From Acidimicrobiaceae bacterium (GTDB taxonomy: Bacteria; Actinomycetota; Acidimicrobiia; Acidimicrobiales; RAAP-2): a stretch of DNA of 47,955 nucleotides. The notes below the pieces were generated by a model. The model was not told the DNA's origin and made no database searches. It was given only the letters and a program-made list of their open reading frames with translations. This document shows positions 7,328-15,965 of this stretch, piece by piece. Within the stretch, counting starts at the first letter, position 1; each line of letters opens with the position of its first letter. The position numbers and the translations under genes were made by a program. Location: positions 1 through 47,955 of the forward strand of contig DAHUZT010000113.1 of the NCBI GenBank assembly GCA_027315005.1. The letters run 5' to 3'.

Positions 7328-8611
7328 ATGTCGGTGATCGTGGTGGGCGTCGAGCACGACAATGCTTCGCTCGAGCTCCTCGAACGTGTGGCCATCGACG
7401 AGAGCACCCTTCCCAAGGCGCTCGGTCGCCTACGGGATCGTCCCAACCTCTCCGAGGTCGTGATCCTGTCCACCTGCCTCAGGACCGAGGTCTACGCCGT
7501 GGTGGAGCGGTTCCACGAGGGTGTCGACGACGTGCGGGACTTTCTGGCCGACGTGAGCGGTAGCTCGATCGATTCCCTGGGCGACCGGCTGACCATCAGG
7601 TTCGACGACGACGTGCCCGCCCATCTGTTCTCGGTGGCGGCCGGACTCGACTCGGCGGTGCTCGGGGAGTCCGAGGTCCTCGGACAGGTCCGGCGGGCAT
7701 GGCAGCGGTCCCACGAGGAGAAGGCGTCCGGACCGGTACTCGGTGCCCTGTTCCGCCACGGGATCGAGGCCGGAAAGCGGGTCCGATCCGAAACTGGGAT
7801 CGCCCGCGGCATCACGTCGTTCTCCCATGGTGCGGTCGCCCTGGCCGCCGACCGAAGGGTCGATGGGCTCACCGGGGCGAACGTGGTGGTGCTGGGGGCA
7901 GGCGAGATGGGTGAGGGTGTGGCCCGGGCGCTCGACGGTCACGATCCAGCCGGAGTGGTGGTGGTGAACCGCAGCTCCGAGCGGAGCCACTCGGTCGTGG
8001 CCGGGCTCAGCCGAACGCTCGCCGCTCGTTCGCGCACCGCAGCCTTCGACGACCTCGGCGCGCTGCTTGCCGGTGCCGATGTGGTCTTCACCACGGTGGG
8101 GAGCACCCATCCGGTCGTCCGTCGCTCCGAGCTCGCCGGCCCCGCCTCCAGTCGATCACCCGAAGACCCCCTGGTCGTGATCGACCTCGGGGTCCCCCGC
8201 AACGTGGAGCCGGATGCCGCGGACCTCCCTGGCCTCCTCCTGCTCGACATGGACGTCCTCAGAGAGGCCGTGACCTCCGCATTGTCGGGTCGCCGGCGCG
8301 AACTGACCGCCGCCACCCAGATCGTGAGCGACGAGGTGGAGCGCTACCGAGTCGCCGACCGCGCCCGCGACGTGGCTCCTCTGGTGGCGGCCCTGCGCTC
8401 CGGAGCCGAGGACCTTCGACAGGCAGAGGTCGACCGCCGTCGGGCCAAGCGCACGGAGCTGTCCGAAGCACAGTGGGATCAGGTGGACGCCGTGACCCGG
8501 ACGGTGGTGGCCTCCCTCCTCCACCGACCGACCGTGGTCCTGAAGGAGACCGCGGGCACACCGCGAGGGGAGCGCTTGGTCGAGTCCCTCCGCTCCCTCT
8601 TCGACCTGTAG
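7328..8611 (+). CDS. hemA: Glutamyl-tRNA reductase (HemA)
   Basis: HemA reduces glutamyl-tRNA(Glu) to glutamate-1-semialdehyde with NADPH, the first committed step of the C5 tetrapyrrole route. The nucleophile Cys50 is in STCLRTEVY, at its canonical position; most homologues have STCNRTE, so Leu replaces Asn here. The NADPH-binding Rossmann domain follows with VVLGAGEMGEGVARAL (about 184-199), and the C-terminal dimerisation helix has LLHRPTVVLKE. Length (427) is normal. The ATG at 7328 follows a GAGG-like site. The downstream genes hemC, cobA, hemD, hemB and hemL follow in the same direction, so flux into haem and cobamides is probably set here, by haem feedback or by Rex. Confidence 0.95.
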   Translation: MSVIVVGVEHDNASLELLERVAIDESTLPKALGRLRDRPNLSEVVILSTCLRTEVYAVVERFHEGVDDVRDFLADVSGSSIDSLGDRLTIRFDDDVPAHLFSVAAGLDSAVLGESEVLGQVRRAWQRSHEEKASGPVLGALFRHGIEAGKRVRSETGIARGITSFSHGAVALAADRRVDGLTGANVVVLGAGEMGEGVARALDGHDPAGVVVVNRSSERSHSVVAGLSRTLAARSRTAAFDDLGALLAGADVVFTTVGSTHPVVRRSELAGPASSRSPEDPLVVIDLGVPRNVEPDAADLPGLLLLDMDVLREAVTSALSGRRRELTAATQIVSDEVERYRVADRARDVAPLVAALRSGAEDLRQAEVDRRRAKRTELSEAQWDQVDAVTRTVVASLLHRPTVVLKETAGTPRGERLVESLRSLFDL

Positions 8612-8634
8612 CGGGCACCGGGCCGGCCCGCGAA

Positions 8635-9624
8635 GTGACCAGGCAACTCACCATCCGCCTCGCCACCCGTGGATCGCCGTTGGCGATTGAGCAGGCTCGC
8701 CGGGTCGCCGGCCGCCTGGAGGAGCACCGGCACCGGGTGGAGCTGGTGGTGGTGGAGACGATGGCCGACCGCCTGGTCGATGTCCCTCTCGAACGCATCA
8801 GTGGCACTGGAGTGTTCGTCAAAGAGGTACAGGCCGCGGTCGTCCGGGGTGTGGCCGATGCCGCCGTGCACTCGGCCAAGGATCTCCCGTCCGCTCCCGA
8901 GCTCGCCGTCCCCGGGTTGATGCTGGTTGCCGTACCCGAGCGGGCCGATCCCCGCGATCTGCTGGTGGGTGGAACCCTCCGGGGACTGGCGACCGGCACG
9001 GCCGTGGCCACCGGATCGGCCCGACGCCGCGCCCAGCTGGCCAATCTTCGGCCCGATCTGACCTTCAGCGGGCTCCGGGGCAACCTGGCGCGGCGGCTGG
9101 CCGCCGTCGGAAACGGTCCAGCCGGAGCGGTGGTCGTGGCCAAGGCGGCCGTCGACCGGCTGGGCTGGCGCCCCCCGCCGAACCTGGTGACCGAGGTTCT
9201 GGAGCCCGAAACCATGGTGCCCCAGGTGGGCCAGGGAACCATTGCCGTCGAGTGTCGGGAGGACGACGATGGGATCCGTGCCGCCCTCGCCGCCATCGAC
9301 GATCCGATCTCTGCCCCGCTTCTGGCGGCGGAGCGGTCGTTTCTGGTCGGAATCGGTGGGGGATGCTCGCTTCCGGTCGGTGCCTGGGCACGTACCGGGG
9401 CGGTCGGTTCCGAGGAAGTCGTCTTGACCGGCATGGTGGCTGCCGCCGACGGCGTCGCGGTCCTCCGTCACGAGGGGACCGGATGCGATCCGGTGGCGCT
9501 CGGCGCCGCGGTGGCGCGCTCCCTGCTCGAGGACGACGGCGCCACCGGCCTCGGTGGATGGTCGCCTGTCGGAGGATCACACTCCTCCCCCCACAGCACG
9601 AGTCCCGAGTCGACGTCGGCATGA
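8635..9624 (+). CDS. hemC: Porphobilinogen deaminase (HemC)
   Basis: HemC joins four porphobilinogens into hydroxymethylbilane on a covalent dipyrromethane primer. The primer-bearing Cys is C244 in GGGCSLPVGAW. The catalytic Asp83 lies in HSAKDLPS. IRLATRGSPLA at the N-terminus and the GSARRRAQL and LRGNLARRL arginine clusters are all present. The 329-residue length fits, with a short Ser-rich tail (about 310-329). GTG at 8635 lies 23 bases after the hemA stop and directly before the conserved TIRLATRGS block. The stop overlaps the cobA ATG. Confidence 0.95.
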   Translation: MTRQLTIRLATRGSPLAIEQARRVAGRLEEHRHRVELVVVETMADRLVDVPLERISGTGVFVKEVQAAVVRGVADAAVHSAKDLPSAPELAVPGLMLVAVPERADPRDLLVGGTLRGLATGTAVATGSARRRAQLANLRPDLTFSGLRGNLARRLAAVGNGPAGAVVVAKAAVDRLGWRPPPNLVTEVLEPETMVPQVGQGTIAVECREDDDGIRAALAAIDDPISAPLLAAERSFLVGIGGGCSLPVGAWARTGAVGSEEVVLTGMVAAADGVAVLRHEGTGCDPVALGAAVARSLLEDDGATGLGGWSPVGGSHSSPHSTSPESTSA

Positions 9625-10379
9625 CCGTCGCCCTGGTCGGGGCCGGTCCGGGCGACCCGGGTCTGCTCACCCGCCGTGGTGCGGAGCTCCTGGCCCGGGC
9701 CGAGGTGGTGGTGTACGACCGGCTGGTGGCGAGCCAGCTCCTCCAACTCGCACCCGACGGTGCCGAACTGATCGATGTGGGCAAGGCAGCCGGCGCGGCC
9801 GCGACCCAGCAGTCGATCACCGAACGGTTGGTCGACCTGGGCAGGGCCGGGCGGCGGGTGGTCCGCCTGAAAGGTGGTGACCCCTACGTGTTCGGCCGGG
9901 GTGGCGAGGAGGCGGAGGCGCTCGTCGCCGCCGGCATCGAATTCGAAGTGGTTCCCGGGGTGAGTTCCGCCTTCGCCGTACCGGCCGCCGCCGGCATCCC
10001 GGTGACCCATCGCGGGATGGCCGGGTCGGTCACTGTGGTCACCGGCACGGTGGGCAGCGGCGGAAGCGAGGTGGACTGGGAGGCGCTGGGCCGAAGCGGG
10101 TCCACCCTGGTGGTGCTGATGGGGGTTGCCGAGCGCTCCCGCATCACCGGTGCGCTTCTTGCCGCCGGCCGTCCACCGGTTACCCCGGTGGCCGCCGTGC
10201 GATGGGGGACGACCGACCGTCAGGAGGTCGTCCGCACCACGCTCGACCGCCTGCCAGAAGTCGAACTCGCGGCACCGGTCGTGATCGTGATCGGACCGGT
10301 CGCAGCCCTCGATCTCCGTCCGGGAGTGCCTGGTTCGGCAGGGGGTGTGGACAGCGGATCCGGGGCGACCGGCGCATGA
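9621..10379 (+). CDS. cobA: Uroporphyrinogen-III C-methyltransferase (CobA / SUMT)
   Basis: This enzyme uses two SAM molecules to methylate uroporphyrinogen III at C2 and C7, giving precorrin-2 for sirohaem or B12. The tetrapyrrole methylase signatures are clear: VGAGPGDPGLLT at the N-terminus, VVVYDRLV, RLKGGDPYVFGRGGEE, and VPGVSSAFAVPAAAGIPVTHRG. Length (252) fits a stand-alone SUMT; in several actinobacteria the same activity is fused to HemD, whereas here the two are separate ORFs sharing four bases (ATGA at 10376-10379). Its place between hemC and hemD lets the operon feed both haem and cobamide/sirohaem branches. Confidence 0.93.
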   Translation: MTVALVGAGPGDPGLLTRRGAELLARAEVVVYDRLVASQLLQLAPDGAELIDVGKAAGAAATQQSITERLVDLGRAGRRVVRLKGGDPYVFGRGGEEAEALVAAGIEFEVVPGVSSAFAVPAAAGIPVTHRGMAGSVTVVTGTVGSGGSEVDWEALGRSGSTLVVLMGVAERSRITGALLAAGRPPVTPVAAVRWGTTDRQEVVRTTLDRLPEVELAAPVVIVIGPVAALDLRPGVPGSAGGVDSGSGATGA

Positions 10380-11158
10380 GCACGCCACCCACCCACCTCG
10401 CGCCGTTGGCCGGCCGACGGCTGGTGGTGACCCGGGCCAGCTCCCAGGCACAAGGGCTCACCGAAGCCCTCATCCTGCGCGGGGCGACGGTGGTGGAGCT
10501 CCCGGTGATCGACTTCGCCGGACCCGCCGAAGGCGATCACCGTCTCACCGAGGCCACAGAGCGCCTTCTGGAAGGAAGCTACGACTGGATCGTGGTGACT
10601 TCGCAGAACGCACTTTCCCACCTGCTCGGTGCGGTGAGCGAACGGGTCCTTCCCGAATCGGTGCGGTGGGCAGTAGTGGGCCCGGGCACTGCGGAGGGGT
10701 TGCGCCGCGCCGGCCACACCGCCGAAGTCGTCCCGGAAAGCGCCGATGCCGACGCCCTGGCAGCCGCGTTCCCGGTGGCGGGTGCGGGCCAGGGCGTCTC
10801 GGTGCTCTACCCGAGGGCGGAGAAGGTCCGCAGCCACCTCGCCGCCGACTTGCGGTCGAAGGGGTGGCGGGTGGACGACGTCGTGGCGTACCGGACGGTG
10901 GCGGCGATGCCCAGTGCTGAGGCGACCGCCGCGTCTCGCGGGGCGGACGCCATCATCTTCACCTCACCTTCCACCGTCGAGCGATCGGTGGAGCATCTCG
11001 GGGTCGACGGGATCCCCCCGAAGGTCGTGACCATGGGTCGGGCCACCTCGGCGGCGGCCCGGGACGCCAGGCTGGAGGTGGCCGCGGAAGCCAGTCCGCA
11101 CACTCTGGATGGTCTGGTCAGCGCGGTCGAACTCGCGCTGGCCGGACGGCGCTCCTAG
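10376..11158 (+). CDS. hemD: Uroporphyrinogen-III synthase (HemD)
   Basis: HemD closes hydroxymethylbilane with inversion of ring D. The sequence diverges widely in this family, but the two-domain pattern is visible: LVVTRASSQAQGL near the N-terminus, WIVVTSQNAL (about 63-72), VGPGTAEGLRRAG, then VLYPRAEKVRSHLA, VVAYRTV and IIFTSPSTVE in the second domain. The 260-residue length is typical. It is translationally coupled to cobA and is followed 10 bases later by hemB, so position alone supports the call. It could not be mistaken for another pathway enzyme in this context. Confidence 0.9.
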   Translation: MSTPPTHLAPLAGRRLVVTRASSQAQGLTEALILRGATVVELPVIDFAGPAEGDHRLTEATERLLEGSYDWIVVTSQNALSHLLGAVSERVLPESVRWAVVGPGTAEGLRRAGHTAEVVPESADADALAAAFPVAGAGQGVSVLYPRAEKVRSHLAADLRSKGWRVDDVVAYRTVAAMPSAEATAASRGADAIIFTSPSTVERSVEHLGVDGIPPKVVTMGRATSAAARDARLEVAAEASPHTLDGLVSAVELALAGRRS

Positions 11159-11168
11159 GCTGGGGCCG

Positions 11169-12233
11169 ATGGTGCGTCCTGAGAGCTCGACCAGACCGGC
11201 GCCGCAAGGTCCGGGCCGGGTAGTTGCCGGGGGATCCTCCGCTGGTTTTCCGGCTCGACGCCTCCGACGCCTGCGACGCACAGATGCCCTCCGCCGGCTT
11301 GTCGCCGAGACCAGGCTCACCGTGGACGACCTGGTTGCCCCGTTGTTCGTGGCCGACGGGCAGACCGAGCCGTCTTTGATCGACGCACTTCCCGGCGTCC
11401 TGCGGCATTCGGTCGACTCGGCCGCGGTCGAGGCCAAGCGGCTCGGTGCCCTCGGGGTGCCAGGTGTCATCATCTTCTCGCTCCCGAAACCCGGGGACAA
11501 GGACGCCCGGGGAAGCGCGGCCGCCCGTTCAGGGGGCATCACCGAGCGGGCACTCGGCGCGGTCCGCGATGGTGTGGCCGATTCCGTGGTGGTCATGGCC
11601 GACTGCTGTCTCGACGAATTCACCGACCATGGACACTGCGGTGTGCTCGACCCGGCGACCGGCTCGGTCGATAACGATGCCACCCTTGCGCTCTACGCGG
11701 AGCTGGCCGTGTTCCAGGCGACGTCCGGGGCCCACGTGGTCGCCCCCAGCGGCATGATGGACGGTCAGGTCGCTGCCATCCGGACCGGATTGGACAGCGC
11801 CGGTCAGGCGGAGACGGCGATCCTCGCATACGCGGCGAAGTATGCCTCCGCACTCTACGGGCCCTTCCGTGAGGCTGCTTCGGTCGCCATCGCCGGGGGC
11901 GGTGACCGCAAGGGATACCAGCAGGACCCGGCCAACCGGCGGGAGGCCGTCGCCGAGGTCACGCTCGATGTCGCCGAGGGCGCTGACATGGTTATGGTGA
12001 AGCCGGCTCTCAGCACACTGGACGTCATCGCCGACGTACGTCAAGTCGTCGAGGTTCCGCTGGCGGCCTATCACGTCAGCGGGGAGTACGCCATGGTCAA
12101 GGCCGCTGCCGAGCGTGGGTGGATCGACGGCCCGGCGGTCGCCCTCGAGCAGATCACGGCGGTCAAGCGTGCCGGCGCCGACTTCGTGTTGACCTACTTC
12201 GCCGGCGAGCTGGCAGAACTGCTCGGTGGCTGA
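11169..12233 (+). CDS. hemB: Delta-aminolevulinic acid dehydratase / porphobilinogen synthase (HemB)
   Basis: HemB condenses two 5-aminolevulinate molecules into porphobilinogen. The two Schiff-base lysines are K224 (AAKYASALYGPFR) and K278 (MVMVKPAL). The metal loop reads DCCLDEFTDHGHCG (145-158), retaining C147 and C157 but with Asp149 in place of the middle Cys of classical zinc enzymes; this mixed loop is common in actinobacteria. An N-terminal extension of about 35 residues, rich in Gly, Pro and Arg, precedes RRLRRTDALRRLV. It starts 10 bases after hemD and its stop lies inside the hemL start region (overlap 12226-12233). Confidence 0.95.
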   Translation: MVRPESSTRPAPQGPGRVVAGGSSAGFPARRLRRLRRTDALRRLVAETRLTVDDLVAPLFVADGQTEPSLIDALPGVLRHSVDSAAVEAKRLGALGVPGVIIFSLPKPGDKDARGSAAARSGGITERALGAVRDGVADSVVVMADCCLDEFTDHGHCGVLDPATGSVDNDATLALYAELAVFQATSGAHVVAPSGMMDGQVAAIRTGLDSAGQAETAILAYAAKYASALYGPFREAASVAIAGGGDRKGYQQDPANRREAVAEVTLDVAEGADMVMVKPALSTLDVIADVRQVVEVPLAAYHVSGEYAMVKAAAERGWIDGPAVALEQITAVKRAGADFVLTYFAGELAELLGG

Positions 12234-13542
12234 GCGACCGGCATCCGAGGCGCTGTTCGCCCGGGCCACCCGGGTCATCCCCGGTGGGGTCTCGTCGCCG
12301 GTGCGCTCGTTCCGATCGGTGGGTGGACAGCCGTACTTCGTCAGCCGGGGTGAGGGCGCCTACGTGTGGGACGCGGATGGCAACCGGCTCCTCGACTACG
12401 TGCAGTCGTACGGGGCGTCCATACTCGGGCACACCCACCCGAGCGTGGTGCGGGCTGTGGCCGACGCGGCCACCCGAGGGACCACCTTCGGCGCGCCGAC
12501 CGAGGGCGAAGTGATGTTGGCCGAGGCAATCTGCTCGCGTGTCGCTGGTTGTGACCAGGTTCGGATGGTGTCTTCGGGGACCGAGGCGGCCATGAGCGCC
12601 GTCCGTCTGGCACGCGGCCACACCGGTCGGAGCCGGATCGTGAAGTTCGCCGGTTGCTATCACGGTCATTCCGACGGGCTCCTGGCCGGTGGGGGGAGCG
12701 GCGTCGCCACGCTCGGGCTACCCGACTCCGCAGGGGTGCCCGCGGCCGCCGTGTCGGAGACGGTGGTGGCTCCGTACAACCTGGTCCCCGACCTCGACGA
12801 GCAGGTCGCATGCGTCATCGTGGAACCGGTGGCCGCCAACATGGGCCTCGTGCCGCCGGTCGACGGATTCCTCGCAGGTCTCCGACGGGCCTGCGACGAC
12901 GCGGGTGCCCTGCTGATCTTCGACGAGGTCATCACCGGGTTCCGTTTGGGTCCCGGGGGGGCTTCGGATTTGTTCGGTGTCCGTCCAGACCTTTGGTGTT
13001 TCGGCAAAGTGATCGGTGGAGGACTGCCGGTGGGAGCCTTCGGAGGTCGGGCCGATATCCTCGAGTCCTTGGCCCCGACTGGGCCCGTGTACCAGGCAGG
13101 GACCCTGTCGGGTAATCCGTTGGCCACCGCCGCCGGTCTGGCCGTGCTCGACGAGCTCAGTCCCGATGCGTACTCCGACCTGGCCGCCCGGGTCTCCGAC
13201 TTCGGAAAGACATTGTCCGAACGGATGACCGATGCGTTGTCGGGAGCGCAGGTCACCGGCAGCGACGGCCGGCACCTCGAGGCACGGGTACCAGTCGTCG
13301 GACCACTGTTCGGGCTGTGCTTCGTCCCGGTCGGATCGGGTCCGGTTCGCGACTACGGCGGAGCGGGGGCTTCGGCGGCCACCGGCCTGTACACCCGGCT
13401 GTTCTGGTCCATGCTCGAGCGGGGGGTGGCACTCGCTCCCGGACCCTACGAGGTGGCCTTTCCATCCATGGCCCATGACTCGGCCGAACTCGAGCTCACC
13501 GTCGAGGTCGCTACGTCTGCCATGGGAGAGATTCTCGCCTGA
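12226..13542 (+). CDS. hemL: Glutamate-1-semialdehyde 2,1-aminomutase (HemL)
   Basis: HemL is a PLP enzyme that moves the amino group of glutamate-1-semialdehyde to give 5-aminolevulinate, completing the C5 route begun by HemA. It is a class III aminotransferase fold with the PLP lysine K261 in CFGKVIGGGLPVGAFGG, the cofactor Asp in IFDEVITGFR (about 231-240), and SSGTEAAMSAVRLAR (116-130). Length (438) is normal. The start is a GTG inside the last codons of hemB. With hemA, hemB, hemC and hemD in the same cluster, every step from glutamyl-tRNA to uroporphyrinogen III is encoded here. Confidence 0.95.
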   Translation: MAERPASEALFARATRVIPGGVSSPVRSFRSVGGQPYFVSRGEGAYVWDADGNRLLDYVQSYGASILGHTHPSVVRAVADAATRGTTFGAPTEGEVMLAEAICSRVAGCDQVRMVSSGTEAAMSAVRLARGHTGRSRIVKFAGCYHGHSDGLLAGGGSGVATLGLPDSAGVPAAAVSETVVAPYNLVPDLDEQVACVIVEPVAANMGLVPPVDGFLAGLRRACDDAGALLIFDEVITGFRLGPGGASDLFGVRPDLWCFGKVIGGGLPVGAFGGRADILESLAPTGPVYQAGTLSGNPLATAAGLAVLDELSPDAYSDLAARVSDFGKTLSERMTDALSGAQVTGSDGRHLEARVPVVGPLFGLCFVPVGSGPVRDYGGAGASAATGLYTRLFWSMLERGVALAPGPYEVAFPSMAHDSAELELTVEVATSAMGEILA

Positions 13543-13547
13543 TCCGG

Positions 13548-13566
13548 CACTGCCAGTAAGGTAGTG
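13548..13566 (+). terminator. Possible weak terminator after hemL
   Basis: CACTGCC (13548-13554) pairs with GGTAGTG (13560-13566), with one G-U pair, around an AGTAA loop. It starts five bases after the hemL stop. It lacks a U-tract and is short, so it is only a candidate end for the hem transcript. Confidence 0.3.
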
Positions 13567-13734
13567 GCCACGCCGGGTGCTGGGAATCGGAACCGGCCGG
13601 AGTGGCGGTGATCAGCGCAAATCCTTGCCCAACCCCGTCGCGTGGCGGCAGGATGGGCACGGTCCGTGACGGTGGGACCGCGAGGAAGGGACAGGCGTTG
13701 CCGGGGAGCGTCCCCGGTCACAGAGGAGAACTCG

Positions 13735-15903
13735 ATGACCGTCGGAATATCGGAACTTCCACCTGAGGGCATGCAGCTCGGGGGCGTCGCTCTGGCCGGT
13801 GACGCCGAGAAGGGGACGAGGACGACCGAGGGGCTCAGCCTGCTGTTCACCACAGCGGGTATCACGGTGCAGGGCCCTCAACCGCAGATCGAGCGCCTGC
13901 TCATATGGTCCGGTCTGGACACCGCGACCTGCAGCGAAAAGACGCTCTTGGCCGACGGGCGAAGTGCCGCCGTCATGGAGCTGACCTCCGGTGGCCAGTC
14001 CATCCGGTTCTTCCTCCCGACCGAGACCGTGACCCCGGGCCAGGCCGCCTACCTCGACCAGGCTCTCCCGGCCTGGCTCAACCGGTATCGGGGTGCTTCC
14101 GCGAGCCCGCCGGCCGGATCCGCTCCCAGGGGACCGGTGGTGGCCGACGGTGATGGCTCCCCGCCGGGACCGACCACTCAGAGGGTTGAACCCTCACCTC
14201 CTGGTGGCGCCGATCACGGGACCGTGGCACCCTCGGCACCGGCAGCACCCTCGGCACCGGCAGCACCCTCGGCACCGGCAGCACCCTCGACGGTCGCTAC
14301 CGGGGCCGCCGCCGGCTCTGCGCTGGGCCATCGGCATCCAGCCGCTTCGGTCGTCCGTCCGTCCGAGGACGTCGCACCACCACCACCACCACCACCACCA
14401 CCACCTGCGGCCCCGGCTTCTCCGGCGTCGAACGGAGCGTCTTTCCCATCCCCTGCTCCTCCAACGACCGAGACCAGGGCACCGCTTCCTCCTCCGCCTC
14501 CTCAGCCGTCGCCACCTCCGGCACCTGCGGGCGCCAACGGCTGGGAGTTCGCGGTCGATCCAATTCCTCCCGGCGCGCCGCCGGCTCCTCCAGCGGCCGG
14601 TGCATCCGGAGTGACTCCGGGTACGGCCGCCGGGGGCAGGCCGTCTAAGGGCAGAGGACGGCGAAAGGCTCGTCAGCAGGACCAGTCGGCAGTCCCGGAC
14701 CCCGGTGTCGTACCGCCGCCCGGTGCCCCTTCCGAACCGCCCAAGGATCCGGTCCCGCTGGCCTTTGACACCCTCCCGCCCCCGCTGCCCCCGCCCGTGG
14801 GATCCGTCGTCTGGAAGCCGGCCGTCGACCCGGCGACCGGTCAGCCGTTGTGGGACGGACCGGGGCCCACCGGTTCGGTACCGCCCCCCGAAGCTCCGAC
14901 GCCATCTCGGTGGAGACGGAAGAAGAGGGCCGCCGGCGCCATCGTCTCCACCGATGTGTCCACGACGACGATAGCGGTCGAGACCACCGCCACCGTGGTC
15001 GAGGCCACCACCTCTGCCCCTCCCGGTCAACCGGAAACGTTGGTCGTTTCCCCGTGGGACGACGACACCGTAGGTGCCGGTACGATCGAACCGTCCATCG
15101 AAGAGCCGCCTGCGAAACCGACCGGGACGGCGCGCAATCGTCCGCTGATAGTGCTCCTGATCGTGCTCCTCGTGGCCGTGCTCGGCGGCATCGCCTACCT
15201 GGTGGTCAAGCGGCACAGTACGACCACGAGCTCGCCGGTTGCCGTCGTACCGGTACCGGCCAATCCCGATGCAGCGTTGGCCGGCTCGATCGGCCTCCGG
15301 CTGACCGATCTCCCAGCCGGTTGGGTCGTGGCCACACCGGGCAGCCCGACCCCGCACGTTCCGGTGGCCCCCGCCGCCACCCAGATCACCGCGGAGCAGA
15401 CGTTGGCCTCTTGCCTGGGCGTGAGCCAGCCGGCAGTGGCCGGACTCTTCGGGGGAGCGGTGTTCCCGGGTCGTACCGCTTCGGCCCGGTCCCCGGTGTT
15501 CCAGAGCACTGCGGATCCGGCGATCCAGATGTTCTCGACGACGGACGTCTTGGCCACCCCGAGCGACCAGGCCGCGCTGACGGCGCCACTCAACCGGACC
15601 ACCTTCGCCCCGTGCTTCCAGAGGTACCAGACGACCATCGTCCAGGCCGCCGCTCCCGGTGGCACGGTCCAGGTCGCGCCCGTATTCCTGGCCGCGCCAC
15701 CCGGGGTCACCATCGACGCCTTCCTCACGACGTTCACCATCCCCGGTCAGGGCACGACGGTGTCCGGTGAGGCGTTCATCGCCGGCGGGAGGATCCTCGC
15801 CGACCTGCAACCGTCGACGAACGGTCCTGCGGTGCCTTCCGATGCCTTCACGCCGGCCTACCTCTCGATCGCCGACCGGGTGAGCCGGGCCGCCGACCAG
15901 TAG
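13735..15903 (+). CDS. Proline-rich single-span membrane protein, unknown function
   Basis: The 722-residue protein has four parts. Residues 1-115 form a compact mixed domain with no motif I recognise (LSLLFTTAGITVQGPQ...LPAWLNRY). Residues about 116-460 are a Pro/Ala/Ser/Thr-rich disordered region, with three 18-bp repeats coding APSAPA, a run of ten prolines, and a basic patch (KGRGRRKARQ). A membrane helix lies at about 470-491 (IVLLIVLLVAVLGGIAYLVV). The remaining 230 residues probably face outside. The start has a good ribosome binding site (AGAGGAGA, 13721-13728). It lies between hemL and the convergent ggr gene and has no obvious operon partner. A role at the cell envelope is a guess from topology. 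Confidence 0.7.
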   Translation: MTVGISELPPEGMQLGGVALAGDAEKGTRTTEGLSLLFTTAGITVQGPQPQIERLLIWSGLDTATCSEKTLLADGRSAAVMELTSGGQSIRFFLPTETVTPGQAAYLDQALPAWLNRYRGASASPPAGSAPRGPVVADGDGSPPGPTTQRVEPSPPGGADHGTVAPSAPAAPSAPAAPSAPAAPSTVATGAAAGSALGHRHPAASVVRPSEDVAPPPPPPPPPPAAPASPASNGASFPSPAPPTTETRAPLPPPPPQPSPPPAPAGANGWEFAVDPIPPGAPPAPPAAGASGVTPGTAAGGRPSKGRGRRKARQQDQSAVPDPGVVPPPGAPSEPPKDPVPLAFDTLPPPLPPPVGSVVWKPAVDPATGQPLWDGPGPTGSVPPPEAPTPSRWRRKKRAAGAIVSTDVSTTTIAVETTATVVEATTSAPPGQPETLVVSPWDDDTVGAGTIEPSIEEPPAKPTGTARNRPLIVLLIVLLVAVLGGIAYLVVKRHSTTTSSPVAVVPVPANPDAALAGSIGLRLTDLPAGWVVATPGSPTPHVPVAPAATQITAEQTLASCLGVSQPAVAGLFGGAVFPGRTASARSPVFQSTADPAIQMFSTTDVLATPSDQAALTAPLNRTTFAPCFQRYQTTIVQAAAPGGTVQVAPVFLAAPPGVTIDAFLTTFTIPGQGTTVSGEAFIAGGRILADLQPSTNGPAVPSDAFTPAYLSIADRVSRAADQ
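14227..14289 (+). repeat. 18-bp tandem repeat, three and a half copies
   Basis: GCACCCTCGGCACCGGCA is repeated at 14227-14244, 14245-14262 and 14263-14280, with a half copy to 14289. It encodes APSAPA repeats in the disordered part of the proline-rich protein. The copies are identical, so array length could vary between strains. Confidence 0.95.
14375..14405 (+). repeat. (CAC/CCA)n microsatellite coding ten prolines
   Basis: About ten uninterrupted CCA codons encode a polyproline run. Slippage here would change the run length without shifting the reading frame. Confidence 0.9.
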
Positions 15904-15930
15904 CAGCCGGTGGGTGATCCAATGGCGGGT

Positions 15931-15965
15931 GGTTCTGGTGCCCCCCTTGGTTCTGGTGCCCCCCT
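15931..15965. repeat. Tandem duplication in the convergent gap before ggr's stop
   Basis: GGTTCTGGTGCCCCCCT occurs at 15931-15947 and 15949-15965 (period 18). The second copy reaches the first base of the ggr stop codon. The 61-base gap between the two convergent genes is mostly this repeat; no clear terminator hairpin is visible in it. Confidence 0.85.

Noticed and set aside
11602-11643. HemB metal loop lacking the middle zinc Cys
   Set aside because: The CLDEFTDHGHCG form is, to my knowledge, usual in actinobacterial HemB, so it is not an anomaly.
14194-15810. 538-codon open frame on the minus strand, with Trp- and Arg-rich sequence
   Set aside because: It is the mirror of the proline-rich gene; the poly-Trp run is the reverse of the proline codons and no family resemblance is seen.
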